Below, one piece after another: positions 54,137-64,000 of a stretch of 64,000 nucleotides of DNA. The stretch comes from Periplaneta americana (lineage: Eukaryota > Arthropoda > Insecta > Blattodea > Blattidae), in NCBI RefSeq assembly GCF_040183065.1, contig NC_091120.1, forward strand, positions 22,105,708-22,169,707, read 5' to 3'. Position 1 is the stretch's first letter. Every line of letters starts with the position of its first letter. The notes below the pieces were generated by a model. It did no database searches. It had not been told where the DNA came from and worked only from the letters and a program-made list of their open reading frames with translations. The translations under genes and the position numbers were made by a program.

Positions 54137-55685
54137 TCACAGCTGTAACTTCTTTTTCATTTTAGTCCTCAACTTAGATTTTTTCTTTATCACTTTCTTC
54201 AAATCTTGTTTTGGTTTTTTATTATGCACAGTTTTTAGTTTTTGTCTTTTGTTAAAATCAGTTGCAGAAATTTGTTTTCCTCTTCCACCACACATCAGGT
54301 CAGTTGTGTTTGGTCTTCTCCGTTTTCTTGCTCGTACTGTTTGTAACTGGGTGTTGCAATCCTATTAAAGATAAGTGCTTATTAATTACGTACAAAACTA
54401 TGCCATATATGGTTAACATAATTTTATAGTTTAGAAAATGTTACATTTCAACATAGGCATTTAATTTTAATCAGTATGCTGTTATGAATTTATTGCAAAA
54501 ATTATAATTTAGGCATATTTGTCAGGCAAAATAAGTGAAGTCGGAAATCCTACTGGAATAGAATTATAATGAATTTTGTGTCAATACTACGACACTGTTT
54601 ATTATTCTGCACAAATATTCCTACCTTAATAAATAAAATGGATGGGTAGAATAATTAATAAAGAATTTAATTTAATAATAGAATTTATTAATAAATAAAG
54701 CTCACAGTCAGCCCTGGCCTAAGCTCAAACATTATGTATAGTGAGGGTCAATAAGAACACTTCCTAAACAGTAAATATTGCCGTCTTGTCAGTGTTGCCA
54801 ACTGTTACCAGATATCACACGATCCTACGTACTCAATGACTTATGTACTTACCGTACTTATGTTGGAAGGTTATTCTAAATAATTCAATACTTTCATATT
54901 TTCATAGGCAACCTATACGGGAAAGGGATCAACATGTCAAGTACAGTATTTTGTCTGGCAAATACGAAATTCATTGGTTTGACTAAACAATTGGCTCACG
55001 AGACCTAACCTAAAAATGTATTTTATTTGACCACATGAAATTATTAGTACTAACTTAGAAAACTTACCAGACTATAATCTTGAATTATAACCACAATGCA
55101 ACACATAAAATAACTAATATGTATTAATATTAATTAATTATTAGTATGTTCAAATTTCACTAGCTTCCAGTAACCAGCTCAGAAATCTAGTACAATTTTA
55201 ATTTCATGGAACTCCAGTACCGAGAAATATTGTCGATATTTGTCTCAGCTGCCAACATACCAGTTACAAAATCACTACCATTTGTAGTATTTGTTAGTAT
55301 CGAAATTCGAAACGAAGTTGGCAAAAGAAAATTCAACCTGTAAACTAGAAAATCACCACAATCCACTAGCATATGTAGTAATGGGGGAAAAATGGTTAGG
55401 TTTCACCCTTAGGGTTTGAAGTAAGCTGATCCGGACTATAGCCTGGAGTACTTCACATGTCAGTATGCAATGCAGTATAGTGAAACCTGGATTTTACGAT
55501 TTTGAAGATACTACTTAAAATAAAGGTACTCTTCACTTAGCAAATTTTATATTTTATAGTAATATTCTAGTCATCTTCCATAAAGATGTGTTACAATGCA
55601 TTATAACATACTGTAGTTCCACCTCATAAAGATATAGAAAATTAAATATTTTTTATTTATTTCAATTACAGCAATAACACGAAAC

Positions 55686-55732
<47 letters not shown>

Positions 55733-58700
55733 TTTTTATTTATACTGGCAGAGTTAAGGCCATAGGGTCTTCTCTTACACTCTACCAGGTCACAAAGTAT
55801 ACAATCAGTGAAAAATTTAACAAAAAGTTGAAGAACAGAATACTAACATATTACAAAAAATAATGATAATAGCATACTAAATCGACACTAAACAACATGA
55901 AAATAATACCATAATAGAAAAAAAAGAAAGTAAAATACATTGAAATATAGTAAAAGCAACTCATTCAGTACAAATAGTTAATATGAAGAATGTAAGGAAG
56001 AATATAACAGAATGGAATGTAATAAAATAATAAAAAAGAAAAGAAATATGAAAATTAAATAAAATTCACAATAAAAAGGGTATGCTAATAAATTCATCTG
56101 GCGATCAAGAGAACAAAAAGGGGAAAGGAAGAAAAAAGATATTTATATATTTTTACAAAACTATCGCAGAGAAAAGGGCTTATAACTAAAAGGAATCAGA
56201 ATTGAAAAAATGCAAATTTTAGTTTATTTTTGAAACTAGACAATGTCCGACAGTGTCTGACATGTTGTGGTAGAGTGTTCCAGAGATGAGCTGCAGAGAC
56301 TGTAAAAGATGAAGAGTAGAAGGATGTTCTGTGTTTAGGAATGGAGAATGTGATATGGTATTGTGAGTGAGTATTTATTTTGTGATATGAGGACAAATGT
56401 TGAAAACGAGAAGCTAAGTAGCTAGAGTTAGAGTTTTGAAGAATATTGGAGACTAAAATGAGAGAGTGAATAGTTCTTCACTCTTTGAGACGGACCCAGG
56501 ACAGCATATTTAGTGAAGGTGAGATACGGTCAGATCTATGGACGTTGCAAATAAATCGAACACATTACATACCTTCTTGACAGTAATGGCAGCACCGATG
56601 CTGAAAGTAGAACAGTCATGTTTCTTGTGACCAGGCTGTCCACAGTTAAAACACAACTGTGACGGAGCAAACTCTCCACACTTATGACTTGGTAGACAAC
56701 ATCGATTACAAGTTCCACAATGTTCCCATGTCGGTTTCACACATCTCTTACATTCATCGCAATGCACATATGTTCTGCCATCCTGTAAACAGAAGAAAAT
56801 TACTACATTGACATACATGGTTATGTGCGATGAATTGAAGAGTGTTCAGTCCATTTTTATGAAAGGATTGGGCTAGTTTTTTATCCAAAGGTCTACGGAT
56901 TGAGCAAGTCTTCAAGTGACATGCACAATAACACAAACTTTTAGACAAGGATTGACGTTGTTTTTTAAGAAAAGAAGCTTAAAATATAATGATAGATGTC
57001 TAAAAAAATCATATACAGTGAAACCTGTTCAAATCGGAACCTGAATAATCTGGAATCCTGTCTATTTTGGAACAATTTATTGGTCCCAGAGAAATTCGTA
57101 TGTTCTACGTGTAATTTTTCCTGAACAAAATGGAAACTGTCTGCTACTGTTCAAAACGTATTTTGGAAATGCTATTTTAATGTAAACTGTATTTTGAAAC
57201 AGTGTGTAATTTCAAGGAATGTACGAAATATGTAAATCACTGAGATAAAACAAGTTTTCTTTCCAAAATTCCAGAGGGTGCGAGGGTGTGTTGGTCTGGT
57301 GGTAATAAATTTTATTATCCTGTTGACGAGTCCCTTCAAAAATTTTCAATATTTGACGCCCGTATACTGTCATAGCTCGCCAGAACGCAAGTGTAGTGAT
57401 TTCGTGATAGAAAAAAAAAAAAGTCACGTAAAAATATGGCACTATCATTAAGTGATGAAGTAAAAGTTGTCGAGTTAAAGGAAAATGAGAAACGAAGTGT
57501 ATGGAAAATAAAGTTGAAGTTCAGTTGTGGAAACCTTAGGTGTAACACTTTTAAAAATAAAGACCGTATCATGAGTGAATGGCTTGCGATCAACAATGGT
57601 GACAAAAATGAAACAGAAAACAGCTGATTATGTGGAAATAAATGAATTGTTGTGGGAGTGGGTTCTTCATGCCATTTCAAAGACCATGCTAATTTCGGAT
57701 TCTAAAACTCGTGCGAGGGTTTGTATTGGCTGGCTGAAGCAGAATCTCAACAAAATCCCTGTGAAGTCAAACTCGCTAACAATGTCTTTTTAAAGGTATG
57801 GTCACACGTCGCTACCTTTGCTGCGCAACTTTTGTACTGCAGCTGCAAAAGTTGCGTGTCGTGTTCACACGTAAGCCAAAAGTAGTGCACTGCACGCTAC
57901 TTTTCGTGCAACCCGAGTGCAGCAAAAGTTGCAACTAGAGGTTGCGAGTCTGTTCACACACAAGGCGCTACTTTTGCAGCCGCAGTCATGCTGCAGGTTT
58001 CCATCTCCGTGTTGAGTTCTCAATATACATTTTCTGGTTATGTTCGCATTATTAATAAACTCATGCGAAACCTTATTTATCTATTATTTGCTTTTCTGTC
58101 CTAACAAGTATTCATAAATTGGCATTATTTTTACTATAAAGCTTTTAAAAACGCCTATATACTTAAATGATAACCAACATCATATTCACGTAATCAATGT
58201 TGGCAACCCTCCTGTTTGAAGAAAATTAAAAAAGTGAATTATATCGTCAGCAAGTATGCTCAGACTGTGTTGTGCATTTAATAACAGTTACAAATAATTC
58301 ATTTTCATCACATCTAACATTAAAATATATCCAAACAATAAAAAATCATTGGCACATTTGAGTGGCAACACTGGTAGCAACCGCAGCAAAAGTTTCAGGA
58401 AGACCGATATCAAAAATGCTGCGGCTGCAACCCTGAGAATCCTGTTCACACGTTGCTACTTTTAAGCTGCGCGCAGCATGGAAAAGTAGCGGGCAGCAGG
58501 TTCGGCAGCCGCTACTTTTCGGGTTGCACCGTTGTTCACATGTCGCAGTACGAGAGTTGCGCAGTTTTTTGTACATCAGTGCTGCAAAAGTAGCGACGTG
58601 TGATCGTACCTTAAGAGTTTGACAATATTTTATATTTGCACGATATTTTAATAGTGGACTTAATAATGTAACACATGTCTATACCAACCACTTCTCGTTG

Positions 58701-61700
58701 ATTAACTCTATATAGGTAGTTTGTAATGCTGCATGACTGCTAGTCCATTAAATTTAGATTCTGCCATATACATATGCACATCACATACACAATACATGCC
58801 AAACTTATCTACTTAGTTGTACTGTTTAAATTGAAGTGAGCAGTCACCTTGGAAGTGCATTCATTACACTTCATGCAGTGCTTATTTTCTTCACTGACCC
58901 AACGTCGACAGATGTTACAGAACCAATAACCCTCGTCTTCTGGAAGTGAAATATCTTCAGGATTTGCATTTGTGAATATCCTAACAGGAGATCCGTGCTT
59001 GCGGCCTTGAGGACCTATTCAAAAACAGGAACACTGTTAAACTACAAAATAATGACACTGAACAATTTCAAGGAAAAAATTATTCTGGGGGCAGGTATCG
59101 AACCCAGGACCTTTGGCTACGCATGCCAATGCTCTACTGACTGAGCAGTTTAATCATAACTGTGTACTTACTCATTTTTCATGGCTTTTGCAAGTATTTT
59201 TTCTCTTCTCTCAAAACATTGCATTACCTAGGTCTGCCAACCTATATACATCCCAAATTTGGTTCCATGCAAATTCTGACTTTTCCTAAAGGTAAATTCG
59301 CCATTGAGAAAGAGGGTATTTTGAAGGGGACTAAGGTGCCATTGTCCAAGGTACGCATTTTTTTAAATATTAAATGGCTGGATACTTTAAGGACAGACGT
59401 TACTATAATATAACTAACTACATACCTGAAGCAAATAAAGAATGATTTTCGTAATCCACTTTGTAATCGAGCATTGTAAAATCAGGACAGCTTGCTAAGA
59501 TTTGTGGTTCCATGAAATAAGGAAAAATCCACAGTACTGCAAAGAAAGAAAAAGGTCTTACTTACAATAACGTGTCTTTAAACTGTCTGTAGTGTGCTTT
59601 AACTGAAATTTTAACAGAAATTTTAACATATACATCTTGATTACACAACTTTTAACACTGTATCACTTCGGAATATGTATGATAAGACTTTCTTATGTTA
59701 AATTCTAATGTACCTTGTTTACATGTTTCGACCTGTTTATGGGTCATCCTCAGAACTGATCATTGTCGTCTCAACACACAACTCAATTTCAGAACACACA
59801 CACTCTTTGACACTACACTATACCACACGAACACACCCTCACAGGAAACAACAAGAGGCGCCAAGACCAACAACGACCAGTTCTGAGGATGACCCATAAA
59901 TAGGTCGAAATATGTAAACAAGGTACATTAGAATTGAATACAAGAAAGTGTTATCATACATATTCCGAAGAAATTTTAAAATATGCCTAAATTATGACTA
60001 GAATATTCTACTTATATCTGCTAGTCTTCAGCTAATTTGCAGGTTTAATATTTGAGAAAGTGATGATGCTGCCTCGATTTATCAGTTATTTTAATAGATT
60101 TTCCTAGATAAATACATGAAAATAATAGTAAACCTACCTAACATGTCTTTGCATAATCCAGGGCAAAGTCTTCTGTGAAGTTGCATGATATCCTGAATAG
60201 TTTTGGCTAATGGTTCCACTCTTCCACCAAATGGAGGATCCATCACTAATACTATATCCCAACCACCATTCTCTTCTAGAAATTCTGATAATACTCTTAA
60301 ACCCTCTTCTTTGGAAAAGAAATAATTATTGAATGAGTTGAACCAACAGAATTGTTTTGGGCTATTGAACATGTGCTAAAACAAAATAAATATACAGTAA
60401 TTATTTCTCAAGTAAGTAATAGGTTTGTTCCAGCAAGCAATTCAGAACGCGTTCCGTACTAATACCGAATTTCTTTTAATGCATGTGCCAGTTGTGTACG
60501 GTATCAGAACTAGTTCGGGATATTACATTGTTGGAACGTTTTTTGAACTGTTCTTTCATGGTCTTCGGAGTTTCTTCTCATATTAAAATTATATTCATCT
60601 TCCAAACTTAATTTTTCTTAAATTAAATTGTGATCACCGTCCCAATCATTTATGATGACTTTTTTTTATTTTAACCTGCCTAGTCTCGAAGCATTTTTAC
60701 CCATAATTTCAGATTAAAACATCTGCGCATGCGTCAACAGGAATTCCCAGTTCCTGCTCTTAATCGAGAACCAATTTCACTCATTCCGAATGAGTTCTAA
60801 AGTACGTTGGAACAGAGAACTGGGAGTTCAGTTTAGGTTCGAAATCAGTTCTAGTCTTATTGGAACGCACGTTGAGCTACTGCGTATGAACAAGCAGTTC
60901 AGAATCAATTCTGAACCATGCTGGAACAAACCTAATAGCACAGTATGCGAAACTGCAAACCTGCTTTTAATAAGCGTTTTTTTTTCTTAGCATACGTTAA
61001 GATATAAATGCAAACAGGGAAAAATTAACTGTTATTTGGCCCAATTTTTTCCGAGATGTATTAACGTAATTATTGTTGGGCCCCCGTAAGATATGCGAAC
61101 TGAACCCTAATTCCTTCTTAGCCTCGGTAATTCATTTCTCTCCCTGCATTTCTATCTCTCTCCCTTTCTCTCCCTCACTACTCACAATTTTGAGCCTTCT
61201 TGTGGGACAGTTTATTTGCACTTGCAGTCCAGTGTTGTCAACTCAATATGAATACTGTAGCACGGAGTAATGAAAGAAATATTATTAAGCAAATAATAGC
61301 ATTTTGCGATGAAGAGAAACAAATCTGTTTCCTATAAATCAGGCAACGAAAAAAGCAGCTGTGATCAAAGGTGAGGCTTATTTTATTTCAATTAATTACA
61401 TATTAAAATTACTTACTTAATTAATACTAATAAACATTTTTATGTAATTTATATTGGCAGGTCAGAGCGCCTAATAAAGAAAATCAGGAAAAAGAGAGTC
61501 TGTGCAGGAGATGAAAAGCTAGAATCATCAGGAAAGAACAGACGAAGGGAACCTTTAATTCTTGTAGATGATATGCGCCGATATATTTTAAGAAAAAAGA
61601 TATAAGAATTTTATACCGTGCAGAAAGAAGTTCTGACATTGAAGAAATTACTGAAGGATGCGAGAAAAACAATAAATTTCCAAGGTGGGGAGAAACGCTA

Positions 61701-62548
61701 TGAAAAGTGATTCGAGACATGGGATTTAGGTTTAAAAAATGTAGAAATACAAGAGTTATTCTACATCAAACGCCGGGAAAGCCTCAAGTCATACAAGATG
61801 TATTTTGATTGAAAGAAATGATATTGTAGCATGGAAGGTCAGTTATTTAAGAAACATTGCTAAATATCGCATAGAAGGAAAGCATATTGTGTATTTAGAC
61901 GAAACATGGATACATCCACATTATACTGTCAAAAAATGCTGGCAAAGCATTGATGTCTCTAGCATTACATCTTATGACAGTACTGGCGAATGGCTAATAA
62001 TCACTTACGCGAAGGTTTTATTGATGGTGTGCTACTCATTTTCAAGTCAAAAAGTAAAACAGGTGATTATCACAACGAAATGAAGAGCACCAACAACTTT
62101 AAACAAAATAGTAAAAATCACCTTTATGATACATAATTTGTTATAATTTTATCAGTATTTAATAATTAACAAACATATGAAAGTTAGTATCTCAATAATT
62201 CTAATCATTGGGATGAATGATTTTGTCTTTTTTTAGCCTGCAGATCCCTACGATTTATGTTCTTGTTAGTAGTTGTAATAATTTTATAGAAAACTATGCC
62301 ACCGTTGGCACTAAAAAGCTGAGTACAGAATATATTTCACTACTCACATATCTGTGGTCTATATCCAACAACAAACTGCTCATCTGTGTTGATAACTGTG
62401 AACAGACAAGCTCGTGCACACGAGGAGTACCCAAGCATAGAAGTCTTGTGGCTCCCAAATCACTTGCGATATTTATAATGGTTCTGGATGCACGAGATGT
62501 AAACAAGTACTGGGCTTCCTTCTTGGCGCTCTCCAATGGTTTCAACAG
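54137..62548 (-). CDS. Zcchc4: ZCCHC4, 28S rRNA m6A methyltransferase, 3' six exons
   Basis: Minus-strand exons 62548-62348, 60375-60138, 59536-59426, 59014-58848, 56782-56573, 54361-54137; all GT-AG with consistent phases; 383 codons plus stop (human protein about 513 aa). In order: a Rossmann N6-adenine methyltransferase domain ([30 protein letters not shown]) with catalytic DPPFGG at partial residues 113-118; conserved [10 protein letters not shown] and GSPVRIFTN; a DHHC-like cysteine-rich module ([33 protein letters not shown]); the CCHC knuckle [14 protein letters not shown]; and a Lys/Arg-rich tail ([16 protein letters not shown]). The known role of the family is m6A modification of 28S rRNA in the nucleolus. 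The exons for the N-terminal GRF/C2H2 zinc fingers are missing and probably lie beyond 64000. AATAAA at 53974-53969. No frame damage. Confidence 0.95.
55687..56515 (-). mobile_element. CR1/Jockey-type LINE 3' end with (TTA)n tail
   Basis: The minus strand reads a LINE C-terminus ([19 protein letters not shown], then [13 protein letters not shown] and stop at 56196). An A-rich 3' UTR follows, and the insertion ends in (TTA)n, seen as (AAT)n at 55687-55731 on the plus strand. It lies in ZCCHC4 intron 5, same strand as the gene. Confidence 0.8.
57016..57790 (+). mobile_element. pogo/Tigger-like transposase fragment
   Basis: The 5' terminus ACAGTGAAACCTGTTCAAAT is followed at 57436 by a CENP-B-type helix-turn-helix N-terminus ([19 protein letters not shown], then [13 protein letters not shown]). 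After a frameshift it continues as [14 protein letters not shown]. The catalytic DDE region is gone, and the sequence stops near a TTAA-flanked element. Antisense in ZCCHC4 intron 4. Confidence 0.8.
57794..58610. mobile_element. TTAA-flanked TIR element (Kolobok- or piggyBac-type)
   Basis: Inverted ends GGTATGGTCACACGTCGCTAC and GGTACGATCACACGTCGCTAC continue for about 30 bp. TTAA lies at 57790-57793 and 58611-58614. The interior is full of CTACTTTTGC/GCAAAAGTAGC variants in both orientations, i.e. subterminal repeats. Non-coding, 817 bp. Confidence 0.85.
59010..59312 (-). repeat. 300-bp repeat copy B, spans the ZCCHC4 exon 4 acceptor
   Basis: The complement of copy A at 52486-52786. Its last bases, GAATAG then GTCCT, are the acceptor and the first five coding bases of ZCCHC4 exon 4 (59014-58848). 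It includes a tRNA-like piece with the B box GGGTTCGATACC. Confidence 0.85.
59667..59970. mobile_element. Foldback element with 92-bp arms and a hammerhead-like core
   Basis: Arms of about 92 bp (59667-59758 and 59878-59970) are inverted copies with few differences, separated by about 120 bp. Each arm, read outward, has CTGAGGA-T-GACC-loop-GGTC-GAAA (59883-59910 on the plus strand). This matches the CUGANGA/stem II/GAAA layout of hammerhead ribozymes except for one extra U. It lies in ZCCHC4 intron 2. A link to Penelope-like elements, which are known to carry hammerheads, is inference. Confidence 0.7.
60422..60932. mobile_element. TIR DNA transposon, copy 2, with TAATA duplication
   Basis: Ends GGTTTGTTCCAGCA and TGCTGGAACAAACC are flanked by TAATA at 60417-60421 and 60933-60937. 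It is 511 bp, non-coding, and related to 2331-3312. It lies in ZCCHC4 intron 1 as seen here. The superfamily is uncertain. Confidence 0.85.
61250..62110 (+). pseudogene. Tc1/mariner-superfamily (DDE_3-type) transposase remnant
   Basis: Split over several frames with stops: [33 protein letters not shown], then an open stretch with [20 protein letters not shown] (the first catalytic Asp in LDETW). After a frameshift comes [19 protein letters not shown]. An intron-like GTGAGG...GGCAG interval may lie at about 61371-61461. The region of the last catalytic residue is missing. Antisense within a ZCCHC4 intron. Confidence 0.8.
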
Positions 62549-62674
62549 CTAAACGAAAACAATTACAATATAAACTTCAGATATTCGCTTCTAAACAGAA
62601 AAAAAATAAATTATATTAGTAGTAGAACATGATGCACCTTTTAATTAATTTAGTAGTTACTTATGTTTTTTTCT

Positions 62675-63232
62675 ATACTATCAATAGTCTCTAAACACAC
62701 ACCTTCATCTCAAACAGCAGAAATAACTAAAATGCTCTCTCAATTAATATCACTCAATAAAAGAATTGTATTCCAATGGATACCATCCCATTGTGGAATC
62801 CTGGGAAACGAGAATGCGGATGCTTTAGCAAAGAAGGGCAGCACTGCTACTAAATCTACGTTTTACTCTGTGAAAAGATTTATTAAATCTACATACTTAG
62901 ACTTTAACAAACAAAATTTGATAACACAATCTCAAGGGAAAAAAATGGAACTCCCTGCATCAAAATCCACAATTAATTCCCGATTTACCACGAAAATCGT
63001 CTGTAGCTGCATTTAGATTGGCAACAGGCCATGATTGTTTGGCCAAACACCTGCACAGAATTGGAATATATCAGTCCCCTAACTGCCCATTGTGCAACTC
63101 AAACCAAGAAATGGATTCGGAACACTTCAAAATTTGTGCTTCAGTGGCTGGCCATGATAATATCTTTGAAAAATATTTGAGTGCAAGAGGTCAAATGACT
63201 TTATTGTCAAACGCCTGGCATTGGAAAACAAC
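62675..63232 (+). mobile_element. I-clade-like LINE, 5'-truncated, with TSD
   Basis: Matches 53360-53949: SIVSKHTPSSQTAEITKM through the knuckle CPLCNSNQEMDSEHFKIC, with a small in-frame deletion after STAT and a frameshift near 62940. A perfect 12-bp duplication, ATGTTTTTTTCT, lies at 62663-62674 and 63233-63244. Confidence 0.95.
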
Positions 63233-63766
63233 ATGTTTTTTTCTGATGTCATAACTCCAATTGCTCTAAATATCATACTGTACCTAGGTAAAATCAAACT
63301 ATATGAGAATTTTTGCAGTTACGCAGTTAAAGCCCAGACAATGGACACAAAAAAAAAAACAATATTTTTCTTTTCTGTCATGCTGCAAAAAATAAATTTC
63401 AAGATTTTCGCAGGTAACAAAGTGATTTTAGATATGCTGGATGTATACAGCAATTTTTTCTATTGTGGTCACAGAGAAAGATTGCAACTCCTGACATTTC
63501 CAGTAAAGCATGTGGAATGTACAGAAAGGTGATGTTGCAACTAACAGCATTGTCCCTTTTCCCTCATCTTGACGACAGAGAGTCAACTGGAGGATGGGTG
63601 AGTAGGCAGATAAGCATGGAAGGAAAGTTAGGGAATATATCTATGTGGTGATATTGCGTCCATTTTTATGTGACATGAGAAAGGCGAGGGATATCCATTC
63701 CCATTGGCTGAGTGATTTGAAGAGCAAATAGAGTTCAAAAATATATGTTACAGAGCTGTCAAAAGT

Positions 63767-63799
63767 TGTATGTATGTATGTATGTATGTATGTATGTAT
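63767..63799. repeat. (TATG)n microsatellite
   Basis: About eight TATG units near the right edge. Confidence 0.9.
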
Positions 63800-64000
63800 T
63801 TATTTACACTGCAAGTGGACAAGCACCCGGTGACAGTAGTATATACAATATAAACAATACACAATAAAATGATAAGCAATACGCAATAAAATTGCTTCTT
63901 TCCTTGCAGCCACAATAACTATTGGTTGGATTTTGTTCATACTCGACATCTACAAGCCAATTTTATCTGGAAATGATACACATGAAATACAATAATTTTA

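Larger units (their letters stand above)
62549..64000. other. Right edge: ZCCHC4 upstream intron or flank
   Basis: Should contain or precede the N-terminal exons of ZCCHC4, but no GRF or C2H2 zinc-finger exon was found on the minus strand. A LINE copy occupies 62675-63232, a (TATG)n tract lies near 63767-63799, and an A-rich LINE-UTR-like stretch follows. The plus-strand interval 63412-63530 looks open, but I do not recognise it. Confidence 0.5.

Noticed and set aside
60380-62347. A missing micro-exon between the LLLDIDHRY and HMFNSPKQ exons of ZCCHC4
   Set aside because: Direct joining aligns residue for residue with the human sequence as I remember it (RY-SQFYMEDSFCHYN region), so nothing is missing.

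Overview
The window is AT-rich, intron-rich, transposon-loaded animal DNA. Intron structure, insect-type protein sequences, an insect vasopressin/oxytocin-like peptide and many cockroach-type non-LTR and tRNA-SINE fragments point to a polyneopteran insect, most likely a cockroach (Blattodea; Periplaneta-like). That placement is inference from memory of similar repeats, not a search.

Layout. 1-6.5 kb is intergenic, with repeat debris and one doubtful terminal exon. 6.68-39.78 kb (+) holds a complete 21-exon gene for the second-largest subunit of RNA polymerase II (RPB2, 1174 codons); every junction was placed by GT/AG, phase and family alignment. 42.85-48.04 kb (-) holds a complete three-exon inotocin (vasopressin/oxytocin-like) precursor of 175 aa, with peptide CLITNCPKG, 14 neurophysin cysteines and a TATA box. 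It is tail-to-tail with RPB2. 54.14-62.55 kb (-) holds the last six exons (383 codons) of ZCCHC4, the 28S rRNA m6A methyltransferase; its N-terminal exons were not found and probably lie past the right edge.

The rest is mobile DNA, much of it with readable target-site duplications (TSDs). It includes two hAT elements, several MITE/TIR families (often two copies), Tc1/mariner- and pogo-type remnants, a TTAA-flanked element, a Penelope-like fragment with a perfect 40-bp inverted repeat, at least four LINE families, several tRNA-derived SINE families, and one solo LTR inside a TA-flanked DNA element. No bacterial-type operons, CRISPR arrays or genuine tRNA/rRNA genes are seen.

The three genes are functionally unrelated neighbours: transcription core enzyme, neuropeptide hormone and rRNA modification. 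The observations most worth following are the Lys8 inotocin, the 300-bp repeat that spans a ZCCHC4 splice acceptor, a foldback element whose arms carry a hammerhead-ribozyme-like core, and the nested insertions inside RPB2 introns.
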